Shown in pieces: positions 17,444 through 24,976 of a stretch of 64,000 bases of DNA. A program made the translations under genes and the position numbers. Every line of letters starts with the position of its first letter. The first letter of the stretch is position 1. Source of the DNA: Pseudomonadota bacterium (lineage in GTDB: Bacteria > Pseudomonadota > Gammaproteobacteria > Burkholderiales > Burkholderiaceae_C). Location of the stretch: NCBI GenBank assembly GCA_963205115.1, contig CAUJHV010000064.1, positions 158,191 through 222,190 of the forward strand, given 5' to 3'. The notes beneath the pieces were generated by a model. That model did not search any database and was not told the DNA's origin. It saw only the letters and a list, made by a program, of their open reading frames with translations.

Positions 17444-18001
17444 TCAGCTCTTCGGGGCGTCCATCGAGCGGCGCTCGTGCATGTGGCGCTCCATCATCTG
17501 GCGGCGCTTGTTCATGCCGTCGGCGAGTTGCTTGCGCTGATCGGGTGTCAGCACACGGCTGACGTCCAGCGCGGCCTGCAGGTGGCGCTTGCTGGCCTGG
17601 TCGTGCAGCGCGAGCTGCTTCTGGCGGATGGCCTCGACGGCCTGGGCATCGACATTCGGCTGCGCGAACGCGGCCATCAGTTCGGTGCGCAGCGTGCGGC
17701 CGCCTTCGTGGATGGCCTGCATGTCCTTGTGCGCCGCGGCCATGATCTGCTGGATCTGCGTGCGCTGTTCGGGCGTGGCCTTGGCCGCGTCGAGCATGCG
17801 GGGCGACATGCCCATCATGCCCATGCCGCCACCTTGCATCATCGCGCCATGGCCGCGGTGACCCATGTGGCCTTCGTGCGTCATGCCGGGGCCGCCCATC
17901 GGCTGCGCCCAGGCTGGCAGCGCGACCGCGGCAGAGCCGGCCACGAGCAGCGTCGCCAGGGCCAGGCGGGACAGCAGCGGGTTGAGCGTGAGGCGATTCA
18001 T
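17444..18001 (-). CDS. Spy/CpxP-family periplasmic protein with Met/His-rich segment
   Basis: The product has 185 residues. A Sec signal peptide is cleaved near residue 32 (PAWA-Q). The mature N-terminus (35-69) is rich in Met, His and Gly, with about ten Met and four His, resembling a copper- or nickel-binding tail. It continues into a helical domain with two LTxxQ-type motifs, ATPEQR (75-80) and LTPDQRKQL (151-159), that define Spy/CpxP. Such proteins act as periplasmic chaperones or inhibit CpxA. AAGGAG lies 7 bases before the chosen ATG. It is first of three genes with the regulator and kinase. Confidence 0.87.
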   Translation of the reverse strand: MNRLTLNPLLSRLALATLLVAGSAAVALPAWAQPMGGPGMTHEGHMGHRGHGAMMQGGGMGMMGMSPRMLDAAKATPEQRTQIQQIMAAAHKDMQAIHEGGRTLRTELMAAFAQPNVDAQAVEAIRQKQLALHDQASKRHLQAALDVSRVLTPDQRKQLADGMNKRRQMMERHMHERRSMDAPKS

Positions 18002-18148
18002 AGACAAGCTCCTTGGCATGCGCCAGTTGGTGAGATTCCGATGCTGCTCAGGATGCCTGTTGCTCGTATCGCGCAGTTTCCGCGCACGTAAAGATGGGTG
18101 AAGCCCGCGGCCGGCAGCGGTGCGGCGACGTACCCGCGGGCCGGCCGC

Positions 18149-19060
18149 TCAGGGTATGGGCCGTTCGACGCGAACCAGGCGCCGCTGCAGACGGAAGGCG
18201 GGTTGCGCGGATTCCAAATCCAGGCGCAGCAGCAGCCCCGAGTGCCTGTCGATCACCATGGCGCCATCGAGCCGCGCGCGCCCTTCGCCCAGGGGCGCAT
18301 CGCCGAACAATTCGATGACCGCGGCGTCGAAGCGCCGACCGCCCACGTCCTGCGGGCCGATCGCCATCACCTGCCCCCGCACGCGGGCGCGCAAACCCGG
18401 ATCGGCCTGGTCGATCAGCTCGCCGTGCACCAGGACGCCCAAGGTCAGATCGGCGCGCAGCAGCGTCGGCCACACCAGCCCCCGCGGCGCGCGCAAGAGG
18501 TTGCCCATGCGGTCGTTGACCCAGGTCGCCCCGTCGGCATCGGCCGCACCGGCATCACGCCATTCCACGCGCGCCCGGGACATGTCGACGAACCGCATGG
18601 ACGTGCGCTCGGCCACGCCCCGTGCGCCATGGCGCTGCTCGTACTCCAGACGGTCGCCGGGCCCGATCGTGGACGCCGCGGGCGCGGCCGCCTCGCGGAA
18701 GTCGGGCGGACAGGCGCGGGCTTGCAGCACCTGTCGCAGCGTCTCGTGCCGCCCCTTGAGTTCACCCAGCGTCTGCGCTTCGAGGCTGGCCGAGCGCATC
18801 GCCAGCAGCGCGGGCCAGAAGACCGACAAGCCCACGCCCAGCGCGGCGATATTGCCGCCGGTGCGCTCGTCGAAGGCATAGGCCACACGCGAGGCCTGAC
18901 GCTGCACGGCATCCATTTCGCGGTGCATCTGCGTGCAGGACCAGCCGCTGAACTCGCGGGCATCCCCCCCGATCGCCGGGACATCCCCCGAGCGCAGGGC
19001 GCATGAGGTCATCAAGAGGCCGGCCGACAACAACAGACCGGTGTGCACATGCGTGCTCAT
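18149..19060 (-). CDS. hypothetical lipoprotein
   Basis: The product has 303 residues. The signal peptide ends in a lipobox at C20 (LLMTSCAL). The following 90 residues have a predicted helical hairpin: WSCTQMHREMDAVQRQ, then a hydrophobic GVGLSVFWPALLAM segment and ELKGRHETL. This pattern (short helix, FWPA-type hydrophobic turn, E-L-K-G helix) recurs in many small proteobacterial lipoproteins of unknown function. The C-terminal 180 residues look like beta-rich periplasmic sequence with no motif I recognise. It diverges from the OmpA-domain gene by 109 bp and may share its regulation. Confidence 0.7.
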   Translation of the reverse strand: MSTHVHTGLLLSAGLLMTSCALRSGDVPAIGGDAREFSGWSCTQMHREMDAVQRQASRVAYAFDERTGGNIAALGVGLSVFWPALLAMRSASLEAQTLGELKGRHETLRQVLQARACPPDFREAAAPAASTIGPGDRLEYEQRHGARGVAERTSMRFVDMSRARVEWRDAGAADADGATWVNDRMGNLLRAPRGLVWPTLLRADLTLGVLVHGELIDQADPGLRARVRGQVMAIGPQDVGGRRFDAAVIELFGDAPLGEGRARLDGAMVIDRHSGLLLRLDLESAQPAFRLQRRLVRVERPIP

Positions 19061-19169
19061 CGACTACGATTGTGACGCCAACGCCGCACGGTCACGAGAA
19101 CGGTGCGCGTCAGGCACAGAGGCACCGCAACGACGGCGCCCGCAGAACATCAACGTTGGGAAGAATTCC

Positions 19170-20144
19170 ATGGCAGGCAAGTCAAGCCTCGAGGCCGCGG
19201 CCATGTCCGTGTGGCCCGCGGCGCCGCAGTCCCGGGGCCCGGTGCTGCGCCGCGCATCGGGCCGACGGCGCGCGCGCCACGGCGCCACCGGCAGGCGCCT
19301 GGCGAGCGGGGTCGCCATCCTGGGTGCGGCCCTCGCGGCGCTCGCTTGGTTCGTGCAGACGCAGAACACCGTGCCCGAACAGGTCATCCGTGGCGATCTG
19401 GACCGGCAAGGCCTGGGCACCGTGTCACTGACCGTCGCCGGCCGGGACATCCATCTCAGCGGTGCCCTGCCGGCCGGCGTGACGCCCGACTTCGCCTTGT
19501 CGATCGCGCATGGCTCGATCTGCCGCTTCTGGTTGGTGTCGCGCCAATGCGCCGGACAGGTGACCGGCGACTTCCCGCAGGCCGCCGCTGCGCCTGCCCC
19601 CAAGGCACCGGCTGAGCCGGCAGCGGCCACCGCCCCGGCCGCGTTGGCAGCCGTTGCCGCAGGCGCAACACCCGATGCCTCGGGCGCGCCCGCCATCACG
19701 ACCCGCGCCAATGCCGTGGTGGCGGCCGTCACGGCCGCACCCGCCACAACCGCCGCCCCGCCCGCACCTGCAGCTGCCGGCAGCTGTGCCGCCCGCGCCG
19801 CACAGGTGGCCGCGGACGGCGAGCCGCTGCAATTCCAGATCCGCAGCAGCGAACTCGCGCCGGCCGCCACGCCCATGCTCGACCGCCTCGCGCGGGCCCT
19901 TTCCAACTGCCAGGGCGCTGTGCAGATCGAAGGCCACACGGACAGCCGCGGACGCGAAGCCAACAACCGGGCCCTGAGCCTGGCTCGCGCCGGCGCGGTG
20001 CGCGCAGCCTTGCAGGCGCGCGGCGTCGCAACCGACCGCCTGAGCGCCGTGGGCATGGGCTCGTCCCGCGCAAAGTTCGACAACGAGACCGTCGAAGGTC
20101 GTCGGGCCAATCGCCGGATCGAGTTCGTCGACGCTGGCCCGTAA
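19170..20144 (+). CDS. inner-membrane-anchored OmpA-domain protein (first of two)
   Basis: The product has 324 residues. A basic N-terminus (RRRARHGATGRR) precedes one membrane helix (45-63), so by the positive-inside rule the rest is periplasmic. Residues 70-135 resemble a BON-like domain (TVSLTVAGRDIHLSGALP) with two cysteines. An Ala/Pro linker (137-210) leads to a C-terminal OmpA domain (220-322) with IEGHTDSRG and RRANRRIEF, the diaminopimelate-binding signature. It probably binds peptidoglycan. The same architecture recurs in the next gene, so the two look like paralogues. Confidence 0.85.
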   Translation: MAGKSSLEAAAMSVWPAAPQSRGPVLRRASGRRRARHGATGRRLASGVAILGAALAALAWFVQTQNTVPEQVIRGDLDRQGLGTVSLTVAGRDIHLSGALPAGVTPDFALSIAHGSICRFWLVSRQCAGQVTGDFPQAAAAPAPKAPAEPAAATAPAALAAVAAGATPDASGAPAITTRANAVVAAVTAAPATTAAPPAPAAAGSCAARAAQVAADGEPLQFQIRSSELAPAATPMLDRLARALSNCQGAVQIEGHTDSRGREANNRALSLARAGAVRAALQARGVATDRLSAVGMGSSRAKFDNETVEGRRANRRIEFVDAGP

Positions 20145-20203
20145 CGGGCTGGCGCAGCACTTTTCAGCGCGGGCCGGTGGTTTGACGCTGGCGCAGGAAC
20201 ACC

Positions 20204-20290
20204 CGCCGTGACAGAAATCACGGCGATTTGTGGCTGCTAGGGAACACACCACTGGAATTTGTAACACCTACGCCCTGCAATCGGGGGCGT
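20204..20290. promoter_or_regulatory. hairpins between the two OmpA-domain genes
   Basis: The 177-bp spacer holds CGCCGTGA / TCACGGCG (8-bp stem, loop CAGAAA) followed by ATTTGTGG, a weak terminator candidate. A second stem, ACGCCC / GGGCGT, lies at 20270-20275 and 20285-20290. A relatively AT-rich stretch (GGAATTTGTAACACC) between them could contain a promoter, but no clear -35/-10 pair is visible. Confidence 0.4.
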
Positions 20291-20321
20291 TGGATTTCCA
20301 GATAACAGCGAGAGGAGCGTC

Positions 20322-21173
20322 GTGGGACACGTCACGTCTTATTCGGTCGTACACGGCACACGCGTGGTCGAACGACAACGTCTGCTGGTACGCCGGGACC
20401 CGGCGGTCTGGCCCTTTGTGTGGCGCGGGCTCTTGCCGGCGCTGGGCCTGCTGCTGATCGGGCTGTATGCCGTCTGGCCCTTCGCCAAGGGAGAGATCGA
20501 GGCCAACGTCAACCGCTCGGTCACCAAGGCTCTGGCCCTGCGTGGCCTCACGGACGTGGCGGTGAACGTGTCAGGCCAGCACGTGTTGCTCAGCGGATCG
20601 CTCAAGCCCGGTGTCTCTGCGCTCGAGGCGATCGACATCGCGCGCACGGCCACCTGCCCCACCTGGCTGGGGCCGCAGACCTGCGCCGAGGTCGTCATCG
20701 GCAGTTTCGACGGCGCCCTGCCCAGCCTGCCCGCGCTGCCCAGCGCGCCGACCCTGCCGAAGATCGCCGCTGCGGCTTCCGCGGCAGTGCCGACGGCAGC
20801 GGAGCGCGAGGCCTGTGAAAAGGCACTGGCCGAGGTGGTCAATCAGCAGCGCATCGAGTTCACCTCGGGCAGCGCGGTGCTGACAGCGTCCAGCAAGGCG
20901 GTGCTCGACCGCATCGCCAAGGCTCACAGCGGCTGCAAGGGCACCGTGCGCATCGAGGGGCACACGGATGGCATGGGCGACCCCACCGCGAACCAGAACC
21001 TGAGCCTGGCCCGCGCCGAAGCCGTGCGCACCGAGCTCACGTCGCGCGGCATCCCGGCCGACCGCCTGGTGGCCGAAGGCTTCGGCGCCACACGGCCCGC
21101 AGGGGACAACGCCACGGCCGAAGGACGTCGGCAGAACCGTCGCATCGAATTCAAGGTCGTCGTTCCGAACTGA
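20322..21173 (+). CDS. inner-membrane-anchored OmpA-domain protein (second of two)
   Basis: The product has 283 residues from a GTG start with AGGAG 4 bases upstream. Its layout matches the previous protein: basic N-terminus (VRRDP), one membrane helix (36-53), BON-like segment (VAVNVSGQHVLLSGSLKPG), a short linker and a C-terminal OmpA domain (165-282) with IEGHTDGMG and RRQNRRIEF. It should sit in the inner membrane with the OmpA domain in the periplasm bound to peptidoglycan. It ends 33 bp before the repeat/HhH gene and is probably co-transcribed with it. Confidence 0.87.
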   Translation: MGHVTSYSVVHGTRVVERQRLLVRRDPAVWPFVWRGLLPALGLLLIGLYAVWPFAKGEIEANVNRSVTKALALRGLTDVAVNVSGQHVLLSGSLKPGVSALEAIDIARTATCPTWLGPQTCAEVVIGSFDGALPSLPALPSAPTLPKIAAAASAAVPTAAEREACEKALAEVVNQQRIEFTSGSAVLTASSKAVLDRIAKAHSGCKGTVRIEGHTDGMGDPTANQNLSLARAEAVRTELTSRGIPADRLVAEGFGATRPAGDNATAEGRRQNRRIEFKVVVPN

Positions 21174-21206
21174 ACGGCCCGCACTACATCCTCCGAGGGA
21201 ACAGTC

Positions 21207-23789
21207 ATGTGGTATCTGATTTACAAGATCGTGTTCATGCTGCTGTCCGCGGCCGCCTTTGGGGCGGCGCTGGCCTGGTGGTGGATGCGCCGTCACTATG
21301 AAGACGTGACGCTGGAACACAGCCGCTGGGTCGAAAACTGGGACCAGTGGCGCCAGCGCTTCGAAGGCCAGCTCGCCGCACGCCCCGCGGTCGACCTGAC
21401 GCCCATCGCCGACCGCCTGACCGATGTCGAGCGCCGCATCGACGGCATCGCCATCCCCGCGCCCACGCCGGCAACGGACCTCTCCCCGGTCAACCAGCGC
21501 CTGGCCGCGCTGTCCACCGCCGTGGCGGCCATTCACCTGCCCACGCCCAAGGATGTCGATCTCGGGCCGCTGACGCAGCGCCTGGCCGCGGTCGAAGCGG
21601 GCCTGAAGGCCATCCACATCCCGCAGCCCGAGAAGCTGGATCTTGCGCCGGTGCTGCAGCGCGTGGCCGAGGTCGAGGCCAGCGTCAAGGCCATTCGCAT
21701 CCCGCAGCCGGAGAAGGTCGATTTCGCGCCGATCCTGCAACGTGTGTCGGACGTCGAAGCTGGCGTCAAGGCCATCCGCATTCCGCAGCCCGAGAAGGTC
21801 GATTTCGCACCTGTCCTGCAGCGCGTGTCCGATGTCGAGGCCAGCGTGAAGGCGATCCGCATTCCCGAGCCGGAGAAGCTCGATCTGGCCCCCGTGCGCC
21901 AGGAGATGACGACGCTGCGCGGTCTGGTCACCGCCATCCGCATTCCCGCGCCGACACCCGCCACCGATCTGGCGCCCGTGCAACAGCGCCTGGCGGCGGT
22001 CGAGAAGGCCGTGGCCGCCATCCGCATCCCGGAGCCCGTGGCCACCGACCTGAACCCGGTCATGAGCCGCATCGCCGCCTTCGAGGAGGCCGTGCGCTCG
22101 ATCGAGTTCCCGCTGCCCAAGGACGTCGACCTGACGCCGCTGACCGACGACGTCGCGGCCCTGCGCGCCCAGGTGGCGGCCATCCGCATGCCTGAGCCGA
22201 CGCCGGCCACCGACCTGGCGCCGCTGCAGCAGCGGCTGGCCGCGCTGGAGACCGCCGTGGCGGCGATCAAGATCCCGGCGCCGGTGGCCACCGATCTCGC
22301 ACCGGTCACCTCGCGCCTGACGGCCTTCGAGTCCGTCGTGCGTGCCATCCAGATTCCGGTGCCCAAGGAAGTCAATCTCACGCCGGTCTTCGAGCAGCTC
22401 ACGCTGCTGCGCAACAAGGTCGAGGCCATCCGCATGCCCGAGCTGCCCAAGGCGCCCGATCTGGCACCCCTGCAGCAGCGCCTGGCGGCCGTGGAAACGG
22501 CGGTCGGCGCGATCCGGATCCCCGCACCGGTCACCACCGACATGGTTCCGGTGCAGCAGCGGCTGGCGGCGCTCGAAACCGCCATCGCCGGCATCAAGAT
22601 CCCGGCGCCGATGCTCACCGACCTGTCGCCGATGACCCAGCGGCTGGACCGCGTGGAAACCGCGCTGTCGGCCATCAAGATCCCGGCGCCGGTGGCCACG
22701 GACCTCACGCCGGTCCAGCAGCGCCTCGCTGCGGTCGAAACCGCCATCGCCGGCATCAAGATCCCCGCGCCGGTGCTTACCGATCTGTCGCCGATGACCA
22801 AGCGGCTCGAAGGCGTGGAGGCCGCCGTGTCGGCCATCAAGATCCCGACGCCGGTGGCCACCGATCTGGGCCCGGTCCAGCAACGCCTGGCCGCGGTTGA
22901 GACGGCCGTGCACGCGATCAAGATTCCGGCGCCTGTGGCCACCGATCTCGGCCCGGTGCAGCAGCGGCTGGCCGCGGTGGAATCGGCCGTGTCGGCCATC
23001 AAGATCCCGGCACCGGTCGCGACTGACCTGGGCCCCGTGCAGCAGAAGCTCGCCGCGGTGGAATCGGCCGTGGCCGCCATCCGCATCCCCACGCCCGTGG
23101 CCACCGATCTGGGCCCGCTGAACGCCCGCGTCGAGGCACTGGACCGTCGCCTGGCGGCGCTGCGCTTCCCGGATCCGACCCCGGCGACCAACCTGCAGCC
23201 GCTGGCCGATCGTGTCGCGGGTGTCGAACGCGCCGTGGCGGCCATCCGCATTCCGGAGGCGCCCAAGCCGCAGACCGTCGATCTGGAACCGGTGCAGCGC
23301 CGTCTGCAGTCGGTCGAAGCCGCGATCGGCAACATCCGCCTGCCGGCGCCCGCACCGGCCGTCGACCTGCAGCCCGTGCTGGGCCGCCTCGGCCGGCTCG
23401 AAGAGGCCCTGGCGGCCGCCATGGCGGAACTGCGCAAGCGGCCCGCGCCGCCGCCCGCGCCTGTGCCTGCTCCCGCGCCCGTGGCTGCACCCGCGCCTGC
23501 CGTGCCGACAGCGATGGTCCGCAGCGGCAGCCGCAACCTGCTGACACACGCCGGCCTGGGCAAGCCGGACGATCTCAAGCGCATCAAGGGCGTGGCGCAG
23601 GTGCTCGAGCGCATGCTGCACGGCATCGGCGTCTACTACTTCTGGCAGATCGCCGAGTGGACCCCTAAGGACATCGAGTACGTCGACACGCAGCTCACGG
23701 CCTTCAAGGGCCGCATCTCGCGCGACAGCTGGGTGCCGCAGTCGGTGGCCTTCGCGGCCGAGCCTTCGACAGCGAAGAAGCCGGGCTGA
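21207..23789 (+). CDS. membrane-anchored 27-residue-repeat protein with C-terminal helix-hairpin-helix-like domain
   Basis: The product has 860 residues; GAGGG lies 7 bases before the ATG. One membrane helix (4-26) is followed by WWWMRRHYED, so the C-terminal part should be cytoplasmic. Residues 62 to about 740 are about 24 copies of a 27-residue unit: D-L-x-P-V, then a helix with RLAAVE and AVxAI, then an I-P-x-P turn. A Pro/Ala linker leads to a final domain (about 785-850; DDLKRIKGVAQVLERMLHGI, then YYFWQIAEW and FKGRISRDSWV) of the predicted HhH/flap-nuclease-like type (COG3743). Similar domains end some L21 and NuoE proteins. The function is unknown. Confidence 0.85.
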   Translation: MWYLIYKIVFMLLSAAAFGAALAWWWMRRHYEDVTLEHSRWVENWDQWRQRFEGQLAARPAVDLTPIADRLTDVERRIDGIAIPAPTPATDLSPVNQRLAALSTAVAAIHLPTPKDVDLGPLTQRLAAVEAGLKAIHIPQPEKLDLAPVLQRVAEVEASVKAIRIPQPEKVDFAPILQRVSDVEAGVKAIRIPQPEKVDFAPVLQRVSDVEASVKAIRIPEPEKLDLAPVRQEMTTLRGLVTAIRIPAPTPATDLAPVQQRLAAVEKAVAAIRIPEPVATDLNPVMSRIAAFEEAVRSIEFPLPKDVDLTPLTDDVAALRAQVAAIRMPEPTPATDLAPLQQRLAALETAVAAIKIPAPVATDLAPVTSRLTAFESVVRAIQIPVPKEVNLTPVFEQLTLLRNKVEAIRMPELPKAPDLAPLQQRLAAVETAVGAIRIPAPVTTDMVPVQQRLAALETAIAGIKIPAPMLTDLSPMTQRLDRVETALSAIKIPAPVATDLTPVQQRLAAVETAIAGIKIPAPVLTDLSPMTKRLEGVEAAVSAIKIPTPVATDLGPVQQRLAAVETAVHAIKIPAPVATDLGPVQQRLAAVESAVSAIKIPAPVATDLGPVQQKLAAVESAVAAIRIPTPVATDLGPLNARVEALDRRLAALRFPDPTPATNLQPLADRVAGVERAVAAIRIPEAPKPQTVDLEPVQRRLQSVEAAIGNIRLPAPAPAVDLQPVLGRLGRLEEALAAAMAELRKRPAPPPAPVPAPAPVAAPAPAVPTAMVRSGSRNLLTHAGLGKPDDLKRIKGVAQVLERMLHGIGVYYFWQIAEWTPKDIEYVDTQLTAFKGRISRDSWVPQSVAFAAEPSTAKKPG
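21393..23440 (+). repeat. 81-bp in-frame coding repeat, about 24 units
   Basis: The 27-codon repeat unit of the HhH-like protein is visible at DNA level as an 81-bp period. Units 19-21 (about 22860-23105) are nearly identical, reading GATCTGGGCCCGGTCCAGCA with few changes, which suggests recent duplication. Outer units have diverged, and four to six are 28-30 codons long. Some units alternate in type (IPAPVAT, IPxPKDV, IPQPEKV endings), which suggests block duplications of two or three units. Confidence 0.9.
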
Positions 23790-23813
23790 GCGGCTCCACC
23801 GTTTCGAACCCTG

Positions 23814-23845
23814 ACGCCCGTGGCCGTGAGGCCCCGGGCGTTTTT
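23814..23845 (+). terminator. intrinsic terminator of the OmpA/HhH cluster
   Basis: ACGCCCG pairs with CGGGCGT, with an inner GGCC / GGCC stem, followed by TTTTT. It lies 25 bp past the repeat-gene stop. Its T-run touches the stop codon of the convergent regulator gene. Confidence 0.85.
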
Positions 23846-24960
23846 CATTTGGTGGGTGACGGCGTACGGAAATGCCACCAGGGCAAGGCCCGCGTGAGCG
23901 ACAGCACCTCGCCGCTGTTCGGGAACGCCGCGTACCCCGGCAGCACGGTCAGGGTCTGCGCCCAGTCGGGGCTGGCCAGACAGGCGCGCAGGGCGCGAAT
24001 GGCGGGCAACTCCAGGCTGTCGTTCAGGCACACGAGGTAGTAGTCCTCTTCGACCAGGGGCACGAATCCCAGGCGGTAGGCCATCGCCGCGGCAGCCACG
24101 CCCAGCCCGGCGTCGGCCCTTGCGCCGGCCACAGCCGCCGCGACCGCCACGTGGCTGTCCTCGACGCGCTCGTCCAGTGCGTCCAGACGTTCGAGATCGA
24201 TGCCCTGTTCCACCATCAGGTGCTGCGTCAGCAGCCGCGTGCCGGACCCTGGTTGGCGGGCCACGAAACGCACGCCCGGGACCAGTGCATCGGCCAGCCA
24301 GCGCATCTTCAGCGGGTTGTCCGGCGCCACGATCAAGCCCTGCGTACGCCGCCAGGCTGCGATCAACTTGTGCCGACCCGGCTTGAGCAAGGGTTTGAGC
24401 TGGCGCGAGAACAGGTGCGGCCCGTGTTCCAGCGGCGGCACGTGGAAGCCTGCCACCAGGCAGCGCCCTTCGGACAGCGCACGCAGCGCGTCCATGCTGC
24501 CGGCGAACTTCAGGTCGATGTGCAGCTGATGCTTTTCGCGCGCCCGCTCGCGCAGCAGCGGCAGCGCCAGGTCGTGGCTGGCCCAGATCGACAGGACTTC
24601 CTGGTCGCCGTCGAGCGCCTCGGCCAGCACGCGTTCGAGCTCGGCTCGCAGCGCCTCGATATGCGGCGTCAGCCGCGCACGCGCCTGCTTTTCGGCCCAC
24701 AACAGACGCTCGGCAAAGGGCGTCAGCCGCGCGGGCTGGCCCTGCGACCAGCTGACCAGGTTCTCACCGAGCACGGTCTCCCAATGCTTGAGTTGCCCCC
24801 AGACATGGCGGTAGGAATGCCCCGCGGCCTTGGCCGCATGGGCGATCGAGCCGTGGTCGCGCACGCCCGACAACAGATCGAACAGCGGGTTCTGCACATC
24901 GGACCCGCGCTGGTCCCCCGCACCGAAGCTGTACTGCAGATGGACGCCGCGGCTGTGCAT
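23845..24960 (-). CDS. ModE-type regulator with periplasmic-binding-protein-like domain
   Basis: The product has 371 residues. The N-terminal 85 residues are a LysR/ModE-like winged helix (LFDLLSGVRDHGSIAHAAKA, then GHSYRHVWGQLKHWE). Residues 110-330 resemble a type-II substrate-binding domain related to molybdate/tungstate-binding or LysR effector domains (RQPGSGTRLLTQHLMVEQGI is the oxyanion-site-like segment). This fusion is found beside formate dehydrogenases and probably senses molybdate/tungstate or formate status. AGGAG lies 12 bases before the chosen ATG; an ATG at 24972 is possible but directly abuts the Shine-Dalgarno. It is the last gene of the leftward fdw unit. Confidence 0.75.
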   Translation of the reverse strand: MHSRGVHLQYSFGAGDQRGSDVQNPLFDLLSGVRDHGSIAHAAKAAGHSYRHVWGQLKHWETVLGENLVSWSQGQPARLTPFAERLLWAEKQARARLTPHIEALRAELERVLAEALDGDQEVLSIWASHDLALPLLRERAREKHQLHIDLKFAGSMDALRALSEGRCLVAGFHVPPLEHGPHLFSRQLKPLLKPGRHKLIAAWRRTQGLIVAPDNPLKMRWLADALVPGVRFVARQPGSGTRLLTQHLMVEQGIDLERLDALDERVEDSHVAVAAAVAGARADAGLGVAAAAMAYRLGFVPLVEEDYYLVCLNDSLELPAIRALRACLASPDWAQTLTVLPGYAAFPNSGEVLSLTRALPWWHFRTPSPTK

Positions 24961-24976
24961 GACTGGATTCATCTCC

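Noticed and set aside
20571..23626. Two very long minus-strand open frames (about 1016 and 697 codons) across the repeat gene.
   Set aside because: They are shadows of the 81-bp coding repeat in high-GC DNA. Their products are His/Gly/Arg- or Ser/Ala-rich and low in complexity, while the plus frame has a ribosome-binding site, membrane helix and domain.
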